Part shown: positions 14,377-21,370 of the stretch, piece after piece
Layout of the letters: every line of letters starts with the position of its first letter
Numbering within the stretch: position 1 is the stretch's first letter
Virus record (IMG/VR): IMGVR_UViG_3300044940_000699
Span: 1 to 23,734 of that record
From: a virus
Reading direction: 5' to 3' (one strand)
Length of the DNA: 23,734 bases
Notes under the pieces: model-generated
Databases searched by the model: none
What the model saw: the letters and a program-made list of their open reading frames with translations, nothing else
What the model was told of the DNA's origin: nothing
Made by a program: the position numbers and the translations under genes

Positions 14377-15738
14377 TTACGCGCCCGGATTCTTATACAG
14401 GGTACGGAATTCCAGCGGCGCTGCCGCCGCGTCGATACGCACCTTGTATTCCACCCCGTCAATCGTCCAGCCGTCTTGCTGGTCAAGGAACGGCGCGGCA
14501 ATGCCATCCAGATAACCCACTTCAATCGTATCGAAGGTGTTCGGGTCAGCGGCCAGATACCATGCGGTAGTGGAGGCATCATCCAACCGCGCATCTACAA
14601 TGATTTCCGCTGCACCACGCACCGGGTTCGGCACGCGACTGTTGGTTTTGGATGGGTCGGTTTCCGAGGTCATCAGTATCCGCGCCGTGTCCTCCTGTGC
14701 GGCAGGCACAATCAGGAAGGAAGGCCGGATATTGAGCGTGGCCGTGCCATCCTTTTGCGTCCGCATAGCTGTGCGCCCAGCACCAACGCTTGCGGCGGTA
14801 ATCGCCGTGCCGCTGCTTGCCAGATTGTTGTGGTCAGCATGGAACAGCGCCACACTGTCGCTCATCGCCGGATTATCAATCAGGATGCTGAACACCAGAT
14901 CACCCACCGTCCGCGCCGCCGCACGCCCCATCTTGCGGGGAATGTCGGTAAACGCCATCAGATCATCATTGATGATTGCCTGCCGGGTGATAGAAAACAG
15001 CTTGCCGTAAGTGGCCAGCTTAATGCTTTCCGCCCGTTCGCCAATAGTGCCGTGCTTGTATTCACCACTTTCGGGGATTTCATCCAGCTTTTCAAACACG
15101 CCCAGCCCAACGCGGCTGTGGGTTTTGAAATCCGTCAGATTGCCGGTGCGGGTGAACATCGTAAAGACTTCCTCCGCTTCCTCATAACCGCGCAGCATGG
15201 CCTTGCGGGAGTTATTCTCCAGCAGTTTCGGAAAGTCACTGGTGGAATGGGTGAAAGCACGCGCTACCAGCTCGCGCTTATCCATATGCGCGGTGCGAAT
15301 GCCGCGCAGTTCCAGCGATTGCCGCGCCATCTCCAGCAGTGTATAGCCCACCAGTTCCGTGGGCTTAACATCCTTGCCAGCGATACCGGCGCGGTAGGCA
15401 ATGGCATCTTCAGCGGCGCGGGAGAATTTCTCCACCTCCGTATCGCCGATTTCAATGCGCTGATTGCTTGCCACCGGTTCCTCGCGCTTGCCGATTGCCT
15501 CCAGCAGCAGCTTGCGGGCTTCGCCCACATCCACCGCCGGATCATCAAGGCATTGGTCACGCAAAGCGATATGATCGCCGTGCTTATCAAACAGGCTGCG
15601 GATTTCCGTGCGGCGGGCTTTCTCCGCGTTCAGGGCTTCCTGCCGCACCTGATCGACATTAACAGGTGGTGTTTGGGGCGGCGTTGCGGGAATCGCGTTT
15701 TCAGCACGTTCCCCGGTTTCTTTGACTGCTTCTGGCAT
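14377..15738 (-). CDS. Scaffold/capsid product from an internal start within the fusion gene
   Basis: Inside the fusion gene, codons for PKKETTM encode AAAAAGGAG seven bases before an in-frame ATG at 15738 (codon 189). This is as good a ribosome binding site as any in the window. Initiation there would give a 453-residue protein with the scaffold-like helical part and the full capsid part, without the protease. The start falls exactly in the Pro/Gln/Lys-rich linker between the domains, as expected if selected. Lambda C/Nu3 and Mu I/Z use a similar nested design for scaffold. Not proven: it could be a chance purine run. Confidence 0.5.
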   Translation of the reverse strand: MPEAVKETGERAENAIPATPPQTPPVNVDQVRQEALNAEKARRTEIRSLFDKHGDHIALRDQCLDDPAVDVGEARKLLLEAIGKREEPVASNQRIEIGDTEVEKFSRAAEDAIAYRAGIAGKDVKPTELVGYTLLEMARQSLELRGIRTAHMDKRELVARAFTHSTSDFPKLLENNSRKAMLRGYEEAEEVFTMFTRTGNLTDFKTHSRVGLGVFEKLDEIPESGEYKHGTIGERAESIKLATYGKLFSITRQAIINDDLMAFTDIPRKMGRAAARTVGDLVFSILIDNPAMSDSVALFHADHNNLASSGTAITAASVGAGRTAMRTQKDGTATLNIRPSFLIVPAAQEDTARILMTSETDPSKTNSRVPNPVRGAAEIIVDARLDDASTTAWYLAADPNTFDTIEVGYLDGIAAPFLDQQDGWTIDGVEYKVRIDAAAAPLEFRTLYKNPGA

Positions 15739-16302
15739 GGTAGTCTCCTTTTTAGGTTGGGTTGGTTGTAAGGGAAGGCTTTCGGCCTCCAGTTTCCTGC
15801 CAATGCCAACGGATGCGTCGGCGGGAATATCGACCAGCGAGATTTCCATCGGCGTCCAGCGGACGACACGGTAACGGGCTGGCTGGTTTTCGGGTTCTTC
15901 AATTAGTTTGCGCTCATGGATGCGGTAGGCCACCGACACGTTGCGCAGGATTCCGTCGCGCACGTCCTGCCACAGGCCTTCCACCTCAGCGCGTTTGGAT
16001 AGGCGGATTTCCGCATAGCCACGGCCATTTTCAATCCATGCCCGTTCCACCACGCCAATACGGTTTTCCCGCTCGCTGCGGTCATGGTTATACAGCACCG
16101 GCGCGGCATTATTCAGGCGGGAGAAATCCACTTCCTCCGCTGCATGTCCCAGCACTTCCACCCACGCATCGCCAAACAGCGACTGGCGGGTGACGGGTTC
16201 CTCCGAAGAAAAAGAAAGCCGCACGAGGCGGCTTTCAGTGTCCACGATGGAGCGGGAGGTTAAATCAATCGTCCTTGTCAGTATTTCCGGTTGGTTTGTC
16301 AT
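14377..16302 (-). CDS. Prohead protease / major capsid protein fusion
   Basis: This 641-residue protein joins two head functions. Residues 1-170 form a prohead protease: RLVRLSFSSEEPV at the start, the catalytic histidine probably H73 in YNHD, the serine probably S123 in LRNVSVAY, and the closing EISLVDIPADASVGIGR. About 190-300 is charged and helical, like a scaffold. From about 310 to the end is the capsid part, with RKAMLRGYEEAEEVF and GVFEKLDEIPESGEYKHG. Such fusions are known in proteobacterial phages; autocleavage would free the capsid subunit. The ATG at 16302 is chosen because GGAGG lies nine bases upstream and the earlier residues (to 16503) only mirror the portal gene. It overlaps the portal end by 38 bases. 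An internal start is listed separately. Confidence 0.88.
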   Translation of the reverse strand: MTNQPEILTRTIDLTSRSIVDTESRLVRLSFSSEEPVTRQSLFGDAWVEVLGHAAEEVDFSRLNNAAPVLYNHDRSERENRIGVVERAWIENGRGYAEIRLSKRAEVEGLWQDVRDGILRNVSVAYRIHERKLIEEPENQPARYRVVRWTPMEISLVDIPADASVGIGRKLEAESLPLQPTQPKKETTMPEAVKETGERAENAIPATPPQTPPVNVDQVRQEALNAEKARRTEIRSLFDKHGDHIALRDQCLDDPAVDVGEARKLLLEAIGKREEPVASNQRIEIGDTEVEKFSRAAEDAIAYRAGIAGKDVKPTELVGYTLLEMARQSLELRGIRTAHMDKRELVARAFTHSTSDFPKLLENNSRKAMLRGYEEAEEVFTMFTRTGNLTDFKTHSRVGLGVFEKLDEIPESGEYKHGTIGERAESIKLATYGKLFSITRQAIINDDLMAFTDIPRKMGRAAARTVGDLVFSILIDNPAMSDSVALFHADHNNLASSGTAITAASVGAGRTAMRTQKDGTATLNIRPSFLIVPAAQEDTARILMTSETDPSKTNSRVPNPVRGAAEIIVDARLDDASTTAWYLAADPNTFDTIEVGYLDGIAAPFLDQQDGWTIDGVEYKVRIDAAAAPLEFRTLYKNPGA

Positions 16303-17788
16303 CGGATGGTTCCTCCTTTTGGGTTTTGCCGTGCGTGCTGGTGCTGAAGGTGATGCCTGCCTCTGTTTCCTGCTCGCGTTCCTGTTTGATTTGCTCGAAT
16401 ACGTCCTGCGGATTGCCCCCGCGTTCGCGCACCACCTGCGACCGTGACTTAAAGCCCGCCGCCACCGCTTTTTCCTCAGCGTTGACTTCACGCTGCGGGT
16501 CAATCCACGGCATGATGGGTCCTTGGAAGCTGGCTTTCTTCAGCGAACGCGGGTTGATGCTGCCTTCAGCAATCGTGATCTGCCCGGACAACACGGCCAT
16601 ATCCACGAAGCGTTCCCAGATGGGATGCACGCAGCGTTCAATGAAATAATCGCGCAGCACGCCGTAATGGATGGATTGCTCTACCAGTTCCTGACGCTGG
16701 GCGCTATAGGTGCCGTTGTAATCCTTGGCGATGCTGGAAAAGCCGGTGGCTGTTCCCGCTGCCACCGCCCGCAGCTGTGAATTGCGGAATTGCTCCAACA
16801 TGGCGTTGGGGCGGTTGCTATCAATCATGCCGATTTCCTCACCGGGCAGAAGATTGTCAAAAATCATCCCCGGCTGCATTTTCATCAGCCGGTTGCCCGC
16901 GCCATCCACCTGCGTGGAACTCATCGGCGCATCCAGATTCTTGCGCACATAGGCGCAGATACTGGCCGCCACCTTCGCCGCCAGCCGCTCGGAAAGCTCG
17001 TAATCCTTAATATCCTCCATGCGCGTCATTACGCTGGCGAAGATGGAAACACCCCGTGTCTGCGCGATGCGGTCAGCGGTTTTCAAATGGATGATTTTCT
17101 CCGCCGGATAGCGCTTCACGTCCCGTTTTGTGACAAAATTATGCCGGTCACCCGGATGATCCTTGTAGAGGAAGTAGGCACGCGGCTTGCGCCATCCGTT
17201 CTTTTCCACTCCGTGGATGATGCGTTTGCGTTCGTCATGGTAATCAAAGGGCAGATAATCGGCTTCAATGAGTTCCAGCGAATACGGCACGAGCGTACCG
17301 TGATCGAGCGCCGCACCCGTGCCTTCAATATGTTTTACCAGCACTTCGCCATCCCGGAACCAGCACCGCGCCAGCAGGCGAAGCATCTGGTTCCAGTGCA
17401 ATTCCCACGTCACTTCCGGGAAGCGAATCCATTCTTCCCATAATTCCACCAGCTGCTCGTTGATTTCCTTGGCCAGTTCGCCACCGGCACGCTTGACCTG
17501 CGGTTCAATGGTAATCCCGCGCCCGACCACATTATTGACAAGGCAGTTCAGCACGCCCCGCGCCAGATCGTGGTTTTCATCCAGATAGCGGGCTTGCAGG
17601 CGGAGGGATTCCCCGGCGCGTTCCACCACCGCATCGCCGCTGCCCGGATCGGTTTTGATTTTCCGCAGGCGGGAGGGTTGGGCTGCTTCATAGGCACGCT
17701 GGGCATGGAGAATCTTCCGCGCCGTATCGCGGCGCAATGCCGCCTCCGGTGAGAACATCTCAATGGTTCTGTCGAGTAAATTAGTCAT
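16265..17788 (-). CDS. Portal protein, lambda type
   Basis: This 507-residue protein matches the lambda-type portal family (lambda gpB, 533 residues). Landmarks are ARYLDENHDLARGVLNCLVN and NVVGRGITI near 67-95, WFRDGEVLVKH, and the EADYLPFDY region. A second set is VKRYPAEKIIHLK, RGVSIFASVMTRMEDIKDYE, and LRAVAAGTATGFSSIAKDYNGTY in the C-terminal half. Twelve subunits form the DNA gate at one capsid vertex, where terminase docks. The start overlaps the stop of the gpW-like gene by eight bases and the end overlaps the fusion gene by 38, so head genes are packed as in lambda (W, B, C). The acidic and basic tail (TQKEEPSDDKPTG) is in the overlap. Confidence 0.92.
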   Translation of the reverse strand: MTNLLDRTIEMFSPEAALRRDTARKILHAQRAYEAAQPSRLRKIKTDPGSGDAVVERAGESLRLQARYLDENHDLARGVLNCLVNNVVGRGITIEPQVKRAGGELAKEINEQLVELWEEWIRFPEVTWELHWNQMLRLLARCWFRDGEVLVKHIEGTGAALDHGTLVPYSLELIEADYLPFDYHDERKRIIHGVEKNGWRKPRAYFLYKDHPGDRHNFVTKRDVKRYPAEKIIHLKTADRIAQTRGVSIFASVMTRMEDIKDYELSERLAAKVAASICAYVRKNLDAPMSSTQVDGAGNRLMKMQPGMIFDNLLPGEEIGMIDSNRPNAMLEQFRNSQLRAVAAGTATGFSSIAKDYNGTYSAQRQELVEQSIHYGVLRDYFIERCVHPIWERFVDMAVLSGQITIAEGSINPRSLKKASFQGPIMPWIDPQREVNAEEKAVAAGFKSRSQVVRERGGNPQDVFEQIKQEREQETEAGITFSTSTHGKTQKEEPSDDKPTGNTDKDD

Positions 17789-18008
17789 CGCTGAAATCCG
17801 CCAAGGCTGCTTGCTGGTTATTTTGAATCACTTGCTGGAAGGCCTGCACGCGCCGCTCCCAATACTGAATCTGCTCCCGAATCTCGCGGGTATTGGCGAG
17901 CGTCAGGCTGCGCCCGTTCATGGAATAGCTCTGGCCTTTGGCCACGGCCAAATCCGCCGCAATCCACGCATCCAGCGCCGTTTGCGCCTGTTCAAGAGTG
18001 AGTGCCAT
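17781..18008 (-). CDS. gpW-like head-tail connector, DUF6148 type
   Basis: This 75-residue protein reads ALTLEQAQTALDAWIAADLA followed by VAKGQSYSMNGRSLTLANTR, then an EIREQIQYWERRV helix. Two helices with a short beta hairpin between them is the gpW pattern, and I recognise the GQSY..NGR.LT segment from the DUF6148 family. It lies between terminase and portal genes, where lambda carries W. Its likely job is to close the DNA-filled head and receive the tail. AAAGGAA lies upstream of the ATG. It follows the terminase by eleven bases. Confidence 0.82.
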   Translation of the reverse strand: MALTLEQAQTALDAWIAADLAVAKGQSYSMNGRSLTLANTREIREQIQYWERRVQAFQQVIQNNQQAALADFSDD

Positions 18009-18019
18009 AGAAGGTTCCT

Positions 18020-19849
18020 TTAGTTAAAATTCCAGTCATCAAAGCCCATCCAGCCATCGCTTGCGGGCGTGGCGGGTTCGGGTTTTTGTTTCGTGATCCG
18101 TTCGCGTTCCATTTCCTGCACCAGCGCATCCAGATTCGGGTTCAGGATGTAGAGCGCCGCCAGCGCATAGACCCGGCAATCCAGCGCTTCGTTGCGTTGC
18201 CCTTTGGCCAGCACCCAGTGGCGCGTCGGGTGGCCGTTCACGAATTTGGTTTTTACCCGCTCGGATGTCAGTTGCCGGAAGTAATCCTCCGGGTATTCCG
18301 CCGGAAAGTGGCAGTAACCGGCTCCCGGCTGGTGAATCTTCAGCCGTGCGTAAATCATCTGCTTGGCCGTGTCGGTTCCCAGCGTAAACAGCTTCACTCG
18401 CAGCTTGTTGGTACGGCTGAAGCGGCTGACCAATGGCCTGCCGATTTGTGACGCGCCTTTAATCGCAAACACCCGGTCATGCTCGCGGGCTTTGCAATAT
18501 TCATAGACTTTCTGCGTGTAATGCCCGCCGGTGTCGATGCAGGCGCAGCCCAGCGAAAGGCTTACTCCGTCGCTCCGCTGGAAGGGCTGGCGCAACACGC
18601 GATCCAAATCCTCCCACAGCTTGGCCTGCGCCGGGTCACCATGCAGCACATGGTATTGCAGCGACCAGCTTTCTTGCCCAATGCCCCAGCCAACTATTTC
18701 CGCTTCCAGCCGGTCGTCCTGCACGTCCACCCCGGCAGTAATCACCACCACGCCAACGGGTGCGATGCGTCCCCAGTTCTCTTTGCGACTGAGCAGGCCG
18801 GTGTGATCCACGCCCTCGGTGGCTTCCTTCCATGTTTCGCCCAGCGAGGTATTCACCCACACTTTCAGCGTTTCCGGCAGGCGCTTGGCTTTGAAGAAAT
18901 TCTCCACCATCTCGCCCCAGCGCACCCACGGGCTGTAAAGCTCCGAGATATGAAACCCCGCGACGCCGTTAAATTCAGCCTGCGCCCGCCATTCACCCTT
19001 GGCCAGCATCCACGGCTTGTCACTGTCATGCAGCACCGCCGCGCAATGCTCACATTCGTAATGCGCCGCATCCGGCTTATTGCGGTCAAACTTCACCTGC
19101 GCCCAGCGCAAGGTCTGGAACACGCCGCATTCCGGGCAAGGCACGAAGAACAGTCGCTGATCGCTTTGCTGAAAACGGGCTTCTATTTTGCTTTCGCCCT
19201 CAATCGTCGGCGTGCTGGCCGATACCAGAAGCCGGTTCCAGAAGGTGGTGGTACGTTTTTGCGCCAGCGAGCCGGGATCACCCTCACTACCGGCGGAAGT
19301 GGGATAGCGGTCTTCCTCATCAAGCAACACAATCCGTATCGGGCGACTGGCCAGTGATGACGGGCTATTAGCGCCCGCCATCGTCAAATGCCCGCCATTG
19401 AATTTCTTATGCAGCAGCGTGTTGTCGCTGTTGCGGCTTTTCGGGTCTTTGAACAATTCCGTCAGCGCGTCCGAATCGCGGATCATCGGCGCAAGGCGGT
19501 CTTTGCTCCATGCCTCCGCCATCTCCAGCGTGGGCTGGATGAACAGAATCGGCGATGGGTCTTGGTGAACGAAGTAACCCAAGATGTTATTCAGAATCTC
19601 GGTTTTGCCGATTTGCGCGGAGGTCATAAACACCACCTCGCGCACGCCGGGTTCATTCACTGCATCCATCATGCCGCGCTGATAGGGTGCGCGGTCAGTC
19701 CGCCACCTTCCGGGCTCGGCGCTTGCTTCCGGGCTGAGTTTTCGGTTTTCGTCCGCCCACTGACTTACGGTCAGTTCCGGCGGTGGCATCCACACCTGCC
19801 GGACTTTCTGCATCAGCTTCTGGTAGTGCGTCATCATGGGCGAGTTCAC
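18020..19849 (-). CDS. terL: Terminase large subunit, GpA family
   Basis: This roughly 609-residue ATPase/nuclease cuts concatemers and drives DNA into the prohead. Walker A is TSAQIGKTE (76-84, Lys82) and Walker B is IVLLDEEDRYP (173-183). A zinc-binding-like CPEC...CEHC lies at 238-269. The nuclease half begins near GVDVQDDRLEAEIVGWG, with acidic residues, and continues with CIDTGGHYT. The family is GpA (lambda gpA, 641 residues), consistent with a cos-type packaging enzyme. The start is uncertain: a GTG at 19849 has GAAG six bases upstream, while ATGs at 19837 and 19834 lack a good site. All lie within the small subunit gene, an overlap of about 140-155 bases, long for this window. Confidence 0.92.
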   Translation of the reverse strand: MNSPMMTHYQKLMQKVRQVWMPPPELTVSQWADENRKLSPEASAEPGRWRTDRAPYQRGMMDAVNEPGVREVVFMTSAQIGKTEILNNILGYFVHQDPSPILFIQPTLEMAEAWSKDRLAPMIRDSDALTELFKDPKSRNSDNTLLHKKFNGGHLTMAGANSPSSLASRPIRIVLLDEEDRYPTSAGSEGDPGSLAQKRTTTFWNRLLVSASTPTIEGESKIEARFQQSDQRLFFVPCPECGVFQTLRWAQVKFDRNKPDAAHYECEHCAAVLHDSDKPWMLAKGEWRAQAEFNGVAGFHISELYSPWVRWGEMVENFFKAKRLPETLKVWVNTSLGETWKEATEGVDHTGLLSRKENWGRIAPVGVVVITAGVDVQDDRLEAEIVGWGIGQESWSLQYHVLHGDPAQAKLWEDLDRVLRQPFQRSDGVSLSLGCACIDTGGHYTQKVYEYCKAREHDRVFAIKGASQIGRPLVSRFSRTNKLRVKLFTLGTDTAKQMIYARLKIHQPGAGYCHFPAEYPEDYFRQLTSERVKTKFVNGHPTRHWVLAKGQRNEALDCRVYALAALYILNPNLDALVQEMERERITKQKPEPATPASDGWMGFDDWNFN

Positions 19850-20282
19850 TCAATGCTTCATAAATCGCCCGTTTCAGGAACCGCTCAATCTCGGTCGGTT
19901 CCTTCAGGGCGGCGATCTGGAAGGCGCTTTTGCTCGGTATGGCAAGCAGCCGCATCCGGCAGGCAGAAACTTGCTGCATCCAGTCATGTTCAATCGTTTC
20001 AATCGGAATCAGTTGGTTACGAAGTGCGGCCACTTCGAGTTCGGTTTTATCGGCCTGCGCCTTAATCAGCCGGGCGCGTTCGTGATGCGTGTCACGCGGC
20101 GCGTCGGCATTGCCATAGGCGCGATCCTGCAAATAGCGCACATAGTGCTGCACGCAGCGCACCAGATCGTATTTGCCTTTGTCGGCCTTGGGGATGATTC
20201 CATCCCGCGCCAGCTGCTGCACCCGGCGTTCGGTCAGGTTCAGGAACCGCGCAATGACTGCTACCTTGTGAAGAATTTGCAT
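19695..20282 (-). CDS. Terminase small subunit, Nu1-like
   Basis: This 195-residue protein starts with a winged helix-turn-helix: VAVIARFLNLTERRVQQLAR followed by DGIIPKADKGKYDL, like the MerR-type DNA-binding part of lambda Nu1. A helical middle (ERARLIKAQADKTELEVAAL) probably mediates assembly and binding to the large subunit. The C-terminal tail is basic (RKPKTQPGSKRRARKV). It would bind the cos packaging site, which has not been located here. AGGAA lies upstream of the ATG at 20282. The gene overlaps the large subunit by about 150 bases in another frame, and follows the methyltransferase gene by 12 bases. Confidence 0.85.
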   Translation of the reverse strand: MQILHKVAVIARFLNLTERRVQQLARDGIIPKADKGKYDLVRCVQHYVRYLQDRAYGNADAPRDTHHERARLIKAQADKTELEVAALRNQLIPIETIEHDWMQQVSACRMRLLAIPSKSAFQIAALKEPTEIERFLKRAIYEALSELAHDDALPEADAESPAGVDATAGTDRKSVGGRKPKTQPGSKRRARKVAD

Positions 20283-20294
20283 GAAGGGTTCCTA

Positions 20295-20972
20295 TCATGA
20301 CGTGATAATCCACCCCGCAAACTCTCCAAACCGAAACCATTCCGCTGCATTTTCTCCCAGTATGGCAGGATCAAGCGGGCGTTGAACGCCGCCGAGTGAT
20401 AATTCCTTGGCGATGATATGCTCAGGGCTGACACCCGCCGCCACTTTGCCCGCAAGCGTCAACCGCCACAGCACCGTGGCTTGATAGCCTGTTGCTGCTT
20501 CGCATTTATCGACAATCACAATCGCGCCGCCGGGTTTAAGGGAGGCGCGGAGCTTGGCAATAAACGCCGCCCGCGCACCCACCGGCATGAACATCATGAC
20601 GAGGTAACACACGGCCACATCGAACGGCTCATAATCAAACCGGCAGGCATCCATCTGCACCAGATGCTCCTTGCCCGGTCCCGAATACTGGCCGCACATT
20701 TCCGCGCTTGGCTCTATCGGCACCAGCCGCGCCTGCCGCTGCGTGAGCGCCGCTTCCAGCGCCTTGCCGATATTGCCGGTGGATGCGCCGATGTCATAGA
20801 CCAGCCCACCTTGCGGGATATAATGGCGGGCGATATGCGCCACCGCGCCGGTCACCAGATCATACCAAGGCAGTTGTTCGCGCACATGCTGGTTGAAACT
20901 CTGGGCAACACCGGCGTGCTCGAACGTCCATTCCTTCGGTATGTCCATTACGGTGTGGGAAGTGCTGTCCAT
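20295..20972 (-). CDS. SAM-dependent methyltransferase, CmoA-like
   Basis: This 225-residue class I methyltransferase has motif I VYDIGASTGNIG (58-69), an acidic residue after strand 2 (E87), D108 at strand 3, DVAVCYLVMMFMP at strand 4 and LKPGGAIVIVDK (145-156) at strand 5. The N-terminus (FEHAGVAQSFNQHVREQLPW followed by YDLV) recalls CmoA, which makes carboxy-SAM for tRNA uridine 34. Whether this protein uses SAM or carboxy-SAM, and on what substrate, cannot be read from the sequence. It lies between a HAD-like gene (25-base overlap) and the terminase small subunit, so it is part of the operon. A second ATG at codon 9 (20948) is possible, but the first has a GAGA-like site upstream. Confidence 0.75.
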   Translation of the reverse strand: MDSTSHTVMDIPKEWTFEHAGVAQSFNQHVREQLPWYDLVTGAVAHIARHYIPQGGLVYDIGASTGNIGKALEAALTQRQARLVPIEPSAEMCGQYSGPGKEHLVQMDACRFDYEPFDVAVCYLVMMFMPVGARAAFIAKLRASLKPGGAIVIVDKCEAATGYQATVLWRLTLAGKVAAGVSPEHIIAKELSLGGVQRPLDPAILGENAAEWFRFGEFAGWIITS

Positions 20973-21370
20973 TGTTCGTTCTCAAATACTTTGACGGATG
21001 GAATACCGAATTCTGCATACATGGCCTGCGTGCGCGGGTTGCTTTCAATCGCCAGATATTGCTGGCCGCTTTTCCCATGCTTCGGCAGCACCAGCTGCTC
21101 CAGCATGATGCGCTTGGCGATATGCGGCGGTTTGTAATAGCGGTTAAAATGCGCTTCCTGCGGTATCCACCCGGCCTTGAAGTAGAGGCTATCAAGCGTC
21201 GGCTGCTTGTGCTTCTCAGGCCGCGCCGTCATCAGGATGGTGTGATAGGGCGCAACCAGACTCACCAGCCAGTTGCGGTAGGTTTCCTGCTGGATTTGCA
21301 GGGCAAAGGGTTTGCGCTTCTCATGACTATTGGCCACCAGCGTATAATTCAGATCGAGCAGAATAATCAT
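20948..21370 (-). CDS. HAD-superfamily phosphatase-like protein
   Basis: This 140-residue protein fits a small HAD fold: motif I DLNYTLV (D6, N8, T10) at the N-terminus, motif II ILMTARPEK (T48), then a helical region with KPPHIAKRIMLEQL. A late strand LAIESNPRTQAMYAEFGIPS is in the motif IV position. HAD enzymes use the first Asp as nucleophile and normally the third residue is Asp as general acid/base. Here it is Asn, and motif IV has Glu109 and Asn111 in place of the usual acidic pair. It could thus be weak, altered or non-catalytic. The ATG overlaps the stop of the ParB/methyltransferase gene (ATGA) and GGGAG lies upstream. Substrate unknown; nucleotide or nucleic-acid end phosphates are possible given the neighbours. 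Confidence 0.65.
   Translation of the reverse strand: MIILLDLNYTLVANSHEKRKPFALQIQQETYRNWLVSLVAPYHTILMTARPEKHKQPTLDSLYFKAGWIPQEAHFNRYYKPPHIAKRIMLEQLVLPKHGKSGQQYLAIESNPRTQAMYAEFGIPSVKVFENEQWTALPTP

Noticed and set aside
14476-15771. 431-codon plus-strand open frame opposite the protease/capsid fusion
   Set aside because: Same reason: a shadow frame without recognisable domain, with a real conserved gene on the other strand.
16303-16503. 67-residue N-terminal extension of the protease/capsid fusion
   Set aside because: Arg/Lys-rich, overlies the portal reading frame, and the ATG at 16302 has the ribosome binding site and the family N-terminus.
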